DNA from: Sipunculus nudus
Lineage: Eukaryota; Annelida; Sipuncula; Golfingiida; Sipunculidae
NCBI GenBank assembly: GCA_026874595.1
Contig: CM049306.1
Span: forward strand, 105,847,142 to 105,911,141
Length of the DNA: 64,000 bases
Direction of reading: 5' to 3'
In this document: positions 45,367 to 57,800 of the stretch, piece by piece
How the letters are laid out: each line of letters starts with the position of its first letter
Numbering within the stretch: position 1 is the first letter of the stretch
Made by a program: the position numbers and the translations under genes
Notes under the pieces: model-generated
What the model saw: only the letters and a program-made list of their open reading frames with translations
Database searches by the model: none
Told to the model about the DNA's origin: nothing

Positions 45367-46170
45367 TTACAGCAACTGACAACATGAAGCACACAAGCCT
45401 GTGGAGCCAGCCCGACCAGCAGATATCTGCCGTTTAAGGGGAGCCTTCTCCTCTGGGGGTTGCCGCAGTGACGTGGCACGTGACTCATCACCCTTAGCGA
45501 TGGAGTCTGGCGGAGCATGCGTGGCTTTGGCGTTGAGGTCAGTGTGGGTGGTGCTGGTTGGGGTGGGTTGGTTAGACATGCATGTGACGTTGTTAACCTC
45601 CTGCCTTAAAGCTAACTGCGAATTGTTGTTGTTGTTGTTAATAGTTGCTTGTTTTATAACATTATCACTGCTTATTGTAACTTGACTTGGGTCAATACCT
45701 GTGTCTGCATTACTTGACTCGTCAGCATTACTTGACTTGTCAGCACTGTTAGCCACCCCAGACTCAGTCTCTGCAGCCTTAGCTTTATCTTTTGATTCCT
45801 CATCCTCACTTTCGCTTTCTGTATCACTACGGTGAGCATAGTGCTGAAAAGCCTGTAGAACAGACTCGGCTCTCAGTACGGTTCGAGCCACATTGCTGAA
45901 GGACCTTTGCTTTATGAGAAGACGGCTTCTATCTACTGGCTCTGACCTACGACGCAAAGAGGTGAGGAATTTTCTGGCCAGATGGTGTTCATGCTCAAAA
46001 ATGATATTGTCATGAATATTGAGGTCGCGGACATCCCTAACCTCTTCACCATTTATGGAGATAACTTTCCTCAGGGGGGGACGTTTACGAATGAGATTAT
46101 CAGGAGATGCCTCTGCAACTTCGGCCTGGTTACCTGTTTCACATCGTAGCTTCACATTCAAATATATTGG
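45367..46170 (-). CDS. INPP5A: INPP5A terminal exon: long disordered tail with CCQLL prenylation box
   Basis: Acceptor cttctacag, 268 codons including TAA. It opens PIYLNVKLRCETG, completing the catalytic core. About 230 residues of low-complexity sequence follow: RRRSEP-type basic patches, a DTESESEDEESKDK acidic run, a short Asn repeat encoded by AAC triplets, and Ser/Thr/Pro-rich sequence. It ends GLCASCCQLL. The last four residues fit a CAAX box; Leu at the last position usually favours geranylgeranylation, whereas human INPP5A ends CVVQ. An inner donor, ACAG|gtaacc at 46133, could splice out most of this tail. Confidence 0.93.
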   Translation of the reverse strand, partial: PIYLNVKLRCETGNQAEVAEASPDNLIRKRPPLRKVISINGEEVRDVRDLNIHDNIIFEHEHHLARKFLTSLRRRSEPVDRSRLLIKQRSFSNVARTVLRAESVLQAFQHYAHRSDTESESEDEESKDKAKAAETESGVANSADKSSNADESSNADTGIDPSQVTISSDNVIKQATINNNNNNSQLALRQEVNNVTCMSNQPTPTSTTHTDLNAKATHAPPDSIAKGDESRATSLRQPPEEKAPLKRQISAGRAGSTGLCASCCQLL

Positions 46171-49100
46171 CTGTAGAAGAAAAAGTCACATACAGGTCAG
46201 ACATGATACAGAAAATATGGCTTCATGTCAAATTGACATCAGGGCTGAAAATTGCAGTCATGAGTATACAATTTCTGTTCTGTACAATGGAAATTAATAA
46301 TTTTCATCATTCATCACAGTTTAAAAACTGGTTCATATTTTACAGATGCTATATCAACTCTATATACTTCAACTTTTGTTCTACAATTTTTACATGTACA
46401 TACTTTACAAACATAGTAAAAATCTTATACATGCTATGTAATTTTAAAATCACTGATATATTGGTCTGTTGGAATATTCTAACTCACTCACCAAGATTTT
46501 CATTAGTAAATCAGCTTTATTAAAAGGACAGTGTCCCAAAATTTCAGGTCAGGGGATGCAATTTCTATTTAAATTATTACTAATAGATGTGACCCCTGGG
46601 TCACATCTCAGCTCAGCTTTTGAACATGGCCTGAAAGACTACTTGTAAGCCTTACCATTGACATAACTTTAGATAATGCTGATAATATAAATCATTAAAC
46701 TTTCACAACAGTTACAGAGAATTTTATTAAACTGATTGGACTTATTTTATGCAAAACTTCAAAAAGAGACTGTGATATATGTTGATCTATAAACTGTAAC
46801 GTCAACAAACTGGTCCAGCAGAATATATATTTGCTGGGCTGTTTTATGACATTACTGCAGTTTTCAGTCTCAAGGATACACATTTGGTATGGAAAGAAGT
46901 TTACTCATGACAAATTATCTTTATCTGAATCCATAAAGATGTAATGAAGTGTAAAATATTATAAAATGCCATTAGTATCATTTACCATGGTCTTAACAAA
47001 TAGAAATGAATTAAATATATATTACCCCCAGTTTTATCCAACCAGGGACTGCTCAAAATGGTAAAAAATATGAAATGCTACCTTTTAATGAAGTAAAACT
47101 ATCTAAACAGTGGGACTGGGAAGGCTAGTTATATGACTGGGTGATTATTACACATGGTTTAACTGTTATGTGACTACAGGAACATGAAAATATGTTTAAC
47201 ATCATGTGTATACTGCATATTTGTAAATGTGATTATTTCTTGCAGAACTCTCGTTTAACATTGCATAAATTTTACCTTATGATCTCCCATACATATTGAA
47301 TGCCCGATCATCTTGTACGGAGGATCTTCATGGTCATCCTATAAAACAATACCATAAATATTAAAATGAAGGTGTACCATAAATTAAGGTAAAACTAACA
47401 GCCTTTATCTTTATGGTACCAGCATGGCAAATGTTTACTTGATCAGAGACAAAATCTAAACAGTTATTGATTGTGAAGCCAGAATCACAACAACTATGCA
47501 TACACAGTTGAATATTAATATCTACAGGCTTTTATGCAAAATCTAAATATGCTGGCTAATAAGCCCATGGATTGCAAGTGCCAAGACAGCAGTATAACTC
47601 AGTTTACTTAGATGCAGCTAAGCCCAAAACAAAGAGTGGACCACCATCAGACGATTCCTGTAACATGGTCATCCTTCCACCATATCAGCATTATATTTTG
47701 CAAGTTTTACTGTATCTATCATTTTTGTCTGCAATTTTTGTTTTCACATTTTATGCAAAACACTCCTCACTTAATAGGTCAGTGACAAATCTATTTGAGA
47801 TTAACAGGTCTTATGTCCCTGAAACAGCAACATGCAAGACAGAACAAGGTCTAATGAAGAATATCATTTGCCTGAAAAATAATCTTTAGGACTCTGTAGA
47901 ATCACTCCTATAAAACACTGGCTATATATGCAACATGTACTTGTTAAGAACATTGGTCCGATGGCTTTATGAGCAAATTGTGATTATGTTTATCCTTACT
48001 GTTTGAATGAGATTCTTGGCATTGTATGTCATCAGAATGCGGTCACACCATGAAGGACAGCGGGTCTTCATGTACGACGTGCCGTCATCCAAGTCCTCGC
48101 TAAAGGGGTAGCTGAAAATAATCATCAGCATCATTACATTGTTCAGTCTTCTGTTATCATTAAAAATTTTGGCATCTCAACAATGCCATTGTATCCCTTG
48201 TCATGACATATTCCTGTTAACATGGGCTATGTTCTTTAACCAATATACAGATCTGCTAAACAAGTGGTGCCATTAGCCCTGTTCACAGTTAAAACCATCT
48301 AACATGAATTAGCATACCAAATTTCAGAATGATATAAGATGCCTATCTGGATATAATTATGTGAACAAAGGATACTATGTAGAAATTAAGACTGACACAA
48401 TATATTTTGCACAATGACTGAAACTATTGTAAGGCAGGGCATAGCAAATTTCAGAACAATAAGTACCATAAATCCTGTTTTTATCGCCGCGGCCTTAAAA
48501 ACAAACTCAAAATCGAAAATCTCGGCTTTTTTTCTGAACTCGGGATGTGGCCATAAATAGATGGTTTATCAGAAATGAACTGTGAGAAGAACTCTCTCCC
48601 GGACATGGCGCTCCTTTGGGCGATAATAGGAGATCAAGCACACCACAGAGGAAATACTCTTTGTAGTCACAGATTTATTGTATAAAATTGTATAGTCTAA
48701 ATGTTCATATAAAATATAATAATTATATGCAATCAATTAAACAATAACAATAAACATTGAACAATAACAACACTTATTACGAGATTAAAATGAATGAGAT
48801 TATTCATGGTGAGGACTAGTGGTGACGTCTGTTGGAAAAAATCGGTATTACCGGTCATACCTTTGACGGAGCTGAATTGCCTTGGAATCCATGTTGTTCA
48901 TAAAAATAATTCAGAAAATCAAAATATGTAATTTAGAACACTATGAAATCTTTATAAAAGTTCAAATTTAGCAGGTTACTTACTGACATTTTTTATAATG
49001 TCTGATACATGTACCTCAATATTGAATAAGCCCATCTTCTCGCCCCCATGTCATGTTTCTGGAAAACCTTCATCCTTGTATGCGTATAGCCCTGTCATTT

Positions 49101-52100
49101 ACTTCTGTTTAATCTTTGGTTTTTTTTTTATACAATCACGAATATATTGTATGAATGGAATTAGTGTTAGAGAGGAAACCTGCTTGTAGATATAAATGGT
49201 AGAACATGTCACTACAGCCGATGGAATTTGGTGAATATACAGATTTTACATGCCATGCCGTATTCTTGTTTGCTACTGATTTTTCAATATATTTTGGACA
49301 GAAACATTCTGCTGATCCATTTAAAGTCACTGTATATTTTAATTCTAAAAGTAATATTTTGAAATCTTAATCTATGATGAAAATTCCATTTCTTGAATTA
49401 CTCGGAAGATTCGAATCATTTTCATACCGGTAACTTCGGTATTATCATCGTCACATCGTTCGTTGACATAGCTCCATGTCACAGTTTGCAGATGCGTTTG
49501 AAAACATCGCTGGTCAACTCAACTAAATATTAAAATAACTGAAGTTACCTTGTCGAGATACACACGTATAGCAAACATGACGCGTGAAAACGAGTGATTT
49601 TGAAGTGAAATAAAAATGGCCGGATGAGGTAAGCAAGTTTTTTTCCTCAAGAAAGTGTCCGTGTGGGGAGCCATCTTGTCAAGGTAGCGTTCGCGCAAGG
49701 CACACTGGGACGAAATAGGTGGCTGTTCTGTTTACCACCCACCGCATACAGCCGTACAAAATATTCTTAGCAGAACACCAGCGCGTTTCAGCAAATGGCG
49801 GCACTCAAACTTGATTTTAAAACGATCGTCAGCCATTGTGCGACTCTTTACGATGTCAGCTTTTTATTCATTTTACTTTCTAAACAAATAATCGTTGCTA
49901 AATAATGCTGCAAATGAGTTTAAAGTAGGCATTTATTTCAATGTTGCTTGACCATGCCCAACGAAGGGGGCCGCTGTGTTACAGTTGGGGTGTTTTAAAC
50001 GTATTATTTGGTGTCAATTACCAAAATTTTTTATAACAAGTTATATATCGCACGAAAGATATACATGTCAATGTTCTATATATAAATTTTTATATGTATA
50101 CCACGAGCCGTGATTAAGTTCCTGCAGGTTGAAAATCTGACAGTCTCAGCAGTCTTAGCCATCATGTCGCCTCCTGAACGCTACTGCGTGATGGTGCGTA
50201 ATAGTGGATAGTATTCAGGCTTTTGCTTCAATAAATGTACATATAAACCTCAATTCAGTGTTCATACTATGGTCTTTTACATGCAAGAAGCGTGTTGATG
50301 CATACAAAAATCGTTTTGCGTAACCACCATTCAAACGAAACGATCGTTCGGGGAATCTTTCTTTTTCTGATAAATGCCTGCCAATCCATGTGCAAAAGTC
50401 GTTAGGAACAAAATATCTGTATTTTCCCTATCTCGAGCGTTAAATATATTTAATATACGTAATCTGGCAACATATTTAACCACTGTAATTAATACTTTTT
50501 TTTTCTAGTCTTCATTTAAGCAGCTATGTCGTGATTTATTTTGCTACGTGCAACTAATTATCTTACCCTCAGGCCAGAGATGGAGTCGGGGTGCGGCCTT
50601 TAAGGGGGGTTTTGGGTATTTGGACCTCAGTGGGCGCTCCTTTAAGAGACGTTGCAAACTCAGGGTGCGGCTATAAATAGACGTGCGGCCATAAAAACAA
50701 GATTTACGGTAAAGCCATTCCTTATAAATCTGGTCTTTTCGTTTAACTTATTTAAAAATATACCATTATCAATCCAGGGGACCATCATAAAATTGCACCA
50801 GAAGTAGTATCGTATGTGCAATGTTTATATTGATTGCCTTACCTCGGTGGGAATGTTACATCATATTCATGGAGTTTATCCCTGAATGGTTCCAATTCTT
50901 TGTCAAACTGCCTCAACTGAAAATACAAAATTAAAAACAATGAGTTCTAGCATATAACTGACATATTATCTGGATCATACCTTTATGTAAAATTCACCTT
51001 ATGGTAATAGGAATACATGATATATCAAAGCACAAGCAATTAAAACATAGTCTGTGGCTGCCATGTTCTTGATCTGAAATGTACAAATTACTGGTCAAGA
51101 AACTAAGACAGCAAGAATACAAGAATGTAAGAAAACAAAAAGTGATAAGGCCATTGTTCCCATTGTTCTTTGAATATTGATTATATCTGTGACACCATGG
51201 CTGGTTTCTGATTCATAAAACTACAAAAATCAGCATTATCATGGCTGGAAGGGGGACACTCCCTCTATTTACCAACCAGCCTTATAAACAAAAACTAGAT
51301 GTGTTGGAACGACACGAATGCCCCCGCCTGGGGCAAATTAGAAACATTTGCAACATTTTGAAAAATTTTTTAAGTTCAGGAGGTGTCGTATGGTCAAAAG
51401 TAGGTCAACAAGGGCAAAATGCAAACTCGATCTGTAACGGGTCATTATCAAGCAACACACCAAAAATCATGCCAGTATATGCAGGCATTGTGAAAAAAAG
51501 TCCATACATGTGCATTTTCCATAAAAATTTCCGTCTTTCATGAAATTTTCTAAGTTTAGGAGCCGTAAAACAATGAAAAGTAGGTCAACCGGGACAAAAC
51601 ACGAACTTGATCTGTAACTGTCATTATCTGGCCACACATAAAAAATCAGGGGGTTATCTGCAGGCATTGAGGAAAAAAAGTCAGTACATATGCATTTGTT
51701 ATGAAAATTTCTATGTTCAGGAGCAGTCAAATGGTCAAAAGTAGGTCAACTGGGACAAAACAAGAACTCGATCTGTAACTGGTCAATATCTGCCTACACA
51801 CCAAAAATCAGGCCCGTATCTGCAGGCACTGCGAAAAAAAGTCTATGCATGTGCACTTTTTTATGAAATTTTCTATGTTAGAGCACCGTCAAATGGTCAT
51901 AAGTAGGTCAACTGGGACAAAACGCGAACTCGATCTGTAACTGGTCAATATCTGCCAACACACTAAAAATCAGGCCAATATCTGCAGGCATTGTGAAAAA
52001 AAGTCCGTACATGTGTATTTGTCATGAAATTTCATATTTTTCATGAAATTTTCTATGTTCAGGAGCCGTAAAACCGTCAAAAGAAGGTCAACCGGGACGA

Positions 52101-54507
52101 AACACGAACTCGATCTGTAACTGGTCTATATCTGCCCACACACCAAAAATCAAGCCAATATCTGCAGGCATTGCAAAAAAAAGTCTGTACATGTGTATCT
52201 GTCATGAATATTTCTATTTTTCATGAAATTTTCTAAGTTAAGGAGGCGTAAAACGTTCAAAAGTAGGTCAACTGGGAAGAAACGCGAACTCGATCTGTGT
52301 GTGGGCAGATAATGACCAGTTATCTGCCCACACACAAAAAAATAAGGCCAATATCTGCAGGCATTGCGAAAAAAAGTCCGTACATGTGTATTTGTCATGA
52401 AAATTTCTATTTTTCATGAAATTTTCTAAGTTTAGGAGCCGTAAAACAGTCAGAAGTAGGTCAACTGGGAAGAAACACGAACTCGATCTGTAACTGGTCA
52501 TTATCTGCCTACACACCAAACATCAGGCCAATATCTGCAGGCATTGCGAAAAAAAGTCCGTACATGTGTATTTGTCATGAAATTTCTATTTTTCATGAAA
52601 TTTTCTAAGTTTAGGAGCCGTAAAACGGTCAAAAGTAGGTCAACCGGGACGAAATGCGGACTCGATCTGTAACGGGTCTATATCTGCCAACACACCAAAA
52701 TTCAGGCCAATATCTGCAGGCATTGTGAAAAAAAGTCCGTACATGTGTATTTGTCATGAAATTTCTATTTTTCATGAAATTTTCTAAGTTTAGGAGCCGT
52801 AAAACGGTCAAAAGTAGGTCAACCGGGACGAAACGCAAACTCGATCTGTAACTGGTCTATATCTGCCCACACACCAAAAATCAGGCCAATATCTGCAGGC
52901 ATTGCGAAAAAAAGTCCGTACAACTGTTTGATTTCGGAATGACGGAAGGACGGAAGGACGGAATGACGGACATGGGTAAAACTATATGCCCCGGCCACTT
53001 TGTGGCGGGGGCATAAAAAAATCTGTTCACCAGTAATCTCTCATTTGGCATGATGGACAAAGAAAAAGATCACAAACTGATTCAACATCTTTGAATAATC
53101 AATTCAAATGTAACAGACAAGGTAAAGTACAAAGTCTAAAGAAAGAATCTATTTAACATAATCTCAAACTGTTCTAACATGTACAGATTAGTATATCAAG
53201 GCTGTATGTCCAGGGCTATAATAAAGATACACAGATACACAATAATACTGAGGTAAAATTGAGCTGATGGGTTTTTCACTGCCTTATAATGGTTGATCCA
53301 TTACTTGAAAGGGTCTGTTTTTGATGCATTAGAAATTTTTATTCAAGAACACTTGTAATCACTTTTGAAACATTGAGGGTTTGGTTATCGATCACTATGC
53401 ACAAGAAAGAACATTTGCTTGGAATCTAAACTAAACCAGAACATTTTAAGTGTAGCCTTTACGAAACATGCCTGGACACTGGGACAACTGACAGCCTGCT
53501 GGATAAGTAACTGATGATCTTTCAGTGAGCTGAGCTAAATACCTTAATTATATCACATTGTGAATTGTACTGTGTGCAAAGTATCATAATTTGGACTGTG
53601 TTGAGACATATTGTATCAAAACAGAACATCATGTAAATGTTTGAATGATTGTGTAAGATTTACAAGTACTCACCCAGTGGGACCTGTGTAAGATTTACAA
53701 GTACTCACCCGGTGGGACCTGTGTAAGATTTACAAGTACTCACCCAGTGTGACCTGCGTAAGATTTACAAGTACTCACCCAGTGGGACCTGTGTAAGATT
53801 TACAAGTACTCATCCAGTGGGACCTGTGTAAGATTTACAAGTACTCACCTAGTGGGACCTGTGTAAGATTTACAAATACCCAGTGGGACCTGTGTAAGAT
53901 TTACAAGTACTCACCCAGTGGGACCTGTGTAAGATTTACAAGTACTCACCCAGTGGGACCTGTGTAAGATTTACAAGTACTCACCCAGTGGGACCTCTGT
54001 AAGATTTACAAGTACTCACCCAGTGGGACCTGTGTAAGATTTACAAGTACTCACCCAGTGTGACCTGCGTAAGATTTACAAGTACTCACCCAGTGGGACC
54101 TGTGTAAGATTTACAAGTACTCACCCAGTGGGACCTGTGTAAAATTTACAAGTACTTGTCCAGTGGAACCTGTGTAAGATTTACAAGTACTCACCCATTG
54201 GGACCTGTGTAAGATTTACAAGTACTCACCCAGTGGGACCTGTGTAAGATTTACAAGTACTTGTCCAGTGGGATTTGTGAATGCTTGAGTTACTCTGTAA
54301 GATTTACAAGTACTCACCCAGTGGGATCTGTGAAAGAATAAGTTATCATGTCTATCATGGTGGTCAAATCCTTTCTTCTCCACAGTCAAGATGGTCTAAA
54401 AGCAAAATAATTATAATAATCATACAATTATTCAAACAAAAATTAATAATAATACAGATTGTAATAAAGTTTTAATAAATTCCCCACAAAAATGTCTTCA
54501 TCAAGTC

Positions 54508-54567
<60 letters not shown>

Positions 54568-54817
54568 TCAACATTAATGGTTAACCCCTTGCTCAGGAAA
54601 GGTGAAAGTTCCAGAAAATAGTTGGAGGGCAACTAAAAGTCACCTCCTACTTGGGCCCAACATAAACCTTTATCAAAAGGCCTGAAAAAGGATGCTTGTG
54701 TTCTTAAATACATTCAATGATTGATATAGGGCAAGTAAAAATTTCTGAAGTGCAAGTAAAAGCTAGATGTTACTTATCCGACTGGGCAAGTCTTTCAAAA
54801 GTTAATGTTGAGCCCTG

Positions 54818-54863
<46 letters not shown>

Positions 54864-57800
54864 TAGACAAAAGTATGAAACAGATTCCAGTAAGCTGATG
54901 ATAACTAGGAACCCCTGGATCATGATGCTCAGGTGACCTCTGACACTGATGTAACTAATATGAATTTGGACTTCTGGTGATGGAATTTCCCCATCACATC
55001 ATATTTTTGAAGCTAGCTCTCTCAGGTGTATTCTTGTTAAACCTTTGATAGTCAATTTGATTGAAAAGGCAAAATTATAACATGCCTGCTATTTGTCAAT
55101 GTGAACTAATTTGAGGTTTACAAGGAGATTTCCCAAAATCCCCCTGGATGCCGAGCTGGAAGTTTCACAAACAACAAGTTATGATTCATGCGTTGTTAAT
55201 GGACAGACACCTGAATGGTTGGAAGGCTGGATGGCAGGATGGCCAATAAGGAGGGTGGTCATTACAGCTCAGTTGACCTTCAGTCAGTAAAGCTAAAAAT
55301 AAGACACTGACCTTGCCATTGTTCCTCTTTGTGTACTCAATCTTTGAGATCTCGTTCTTTTTGCTTTTTGTTTCATGAGCTGTAGCATCTGCTGCTAGTT
55401 TCTAAAACAAACAAATAGAAAATTTAAACACCTTTAAACTTACTCCAACTTTATAGACATCACACAGAGAAATTCACGAAAAAATATTGAACCCAGTATT
55501 TTCAGCTCTAGTTAAAAGAAAATTCTAGAAACAAGGGACCCATGGGTCACGGCGCTCAGCTGAATGTGACAGATATAATTGTATCACCATTGTTGTATAT
55601 AGGTATGTAAGATTTCATTTTGACAGATGTAATTTTTTGTATTAATTATGTAGTTGAGCGGATTAGTAAAATGGAAGTATCAGTATTTCAAATATGTACA
55701 AGAATATGTGTCTAAAATATTGCATTGGGAATGACCAGATGTTGTAAATTGCAGAGGAAAGAAGTGGAGATTTACAAGTATAAAAATACATATTTAATAC
55801 ATTCAAATAATAATGGAAAAGTAGAAAACATATGTTTTGGGAAGCAGTTGTTCCTGAAAGGGAAAGGAAACAGAATGTCTCAAAGGTATCTATAGAGTAG
55901 AAATGAATAAAAAAAAACATGATAAACTATCTTCCTGTAAATATTAAAATATTTAAGTCAGAAGGACTAAAAAGTACAGTACAACAGAAATTCATGGTAC
56001 AGTTTTTACCTTTAAAGGGAGTTAAAAGAAATAATATAAAATTAATATGAGTTGTTAAATATAATTTTTATGAAGCAAGCAAAATTCTTTACCTTGTTAC
56101 AGGTGAGACATGTTATGGGTGGGACAAAAAGATGTATTTTTTATCTGCTGTATAATAAATGCAACAGGCAGGCATACAAATTACGTAAAAACAGTTCAGG
56201 TTAGTGCTTTTCTGCAAAAAGATTAAATTTTTATCTTCTTCCTAATTTCACATTGTTATTCCACTGTTACAGGTGGGACAGTTATGATTACAGATATCTA
56301 TCTTTCAAGATGAAACACTTTATTCTTATTTATTCAAGTTATATGTACCCCAGACTCATATGAAAAACTAGTTATTTCTTGGCACCGCAGGTGCCACAGT
56401 ATCCTCAGACAATAAATCCCCCCCCCCCCTTCAAGAAAAGGCCCTCATCTTCAGCAGCATATACTGCCACTTGGCAAGCGACTATGGTTTCTTCCATTTA
56501 TTGATTCAAATAAAAAGCTGTGAACAAATTCATTTTCAAATGAGCATACACTATATCTGATAAGTATATATTGTAATGTGTAATACACGAATATGTGGTA
56601 TTAAACTATTTATAGTACACCTGAACATTTCCCTATCTGGCCCATCTGGAACATGAATGTTATAATGTATGTAGTATTTTAAAATATATTATTTAAGCAC
56701 ATAAACTGGGGGCTGGGGGGTGGGGGGGGGGGGCTGGGGGGAATTAATTAACATTCCAGTGCACCAACTTTTGAACATTCTTAAATAAGATTTTGTGACC
56801 AACTAAAACATATCAGGCTATAGCAGTTTGTGAATATGAGATGTATATTATTACCATGATCATTAGTTGGCTTTTTGATAAGCTGATGACAGTTCAGCAG
56901 TTTACACTATCCAATTAAATCCATTGTTTTTTTAATATATACAAACATAATGTTCCCATCCCACAGGTGGAAGGACCTGATTGGAAGGGGGGGGGGGAGG
57001 CGGAGGATGAGAGTTTAAAAACACCTTTGTACCTCTGTATATTTTTTCTTTATTTACCAGTTACAACACCTTTGCATAAACATACAGGATACAAAATTTA
57101 ATCCAAAAGTGCTTACAGGTAAAAAAATGCTACCTGATCCTACATTTGTGACAGCAGTGTTGCATCACTAATAAGTTTACCCAGGCAAGGCTGTAGGGAC
57201 CAGACATTGCTGGCCTGTAGGTTCAAAATGTTAATACATTAGAGCCTCAGAAAAACTTCAATAACTAGAATAATTTTTAAGCTTTTACTTTCAAATTTAA
57301 GAATTTGACAGATTAAATCTATATATATATATATACAACACTGTAAATTCACTACAGTCTGTTTCACGGGATGCGACCCGATCATCAGGTGAATGTTGTT
57401 AGAATCTAACCCAATCTAATGATCAGGTCGCATCCGGTGAAACAGACTGTAGTGAATTTACAGTGTTGTTTTTCTCCAGAGTTATACCGCTCTGGCCTAG
57501 CCTGTAGGCCATAGAGCACTTTACATCGGAGGGTAACACTACCTTCTATATATATATATATATACTGACTGTGAAAAGTAAATCAAATGTTCTTACCAGA
57601 AAAAAACGTGCTTTGGTCAAACTTGGGCAAAATTTAAGGTACCGATTTTATATTTTTGCCAATATTTAAAAAATTTAACAGATTTTGATCTAATTTTTGG
57701 TATACAATTAAATTTTGATTAATTGAAGTTGTATTACTGAAAAAAAGTCCCTACTTTTAACACTTTTGGTCTTGAGTGACCAAATACCTTTCCTGATTTT

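Noticed and set aside
51241-52838. Many 60-100-codon ORFs in the family A element
   Set aside because: They are the same repeat unit translated many times, with no domain similarity.
53656-54317. CRISPR-like appearance of a 35-bp repeat array
   Set aside because: Units are contiguous with no unique spacers and derive from a neighbouring exon end in an animal genome.
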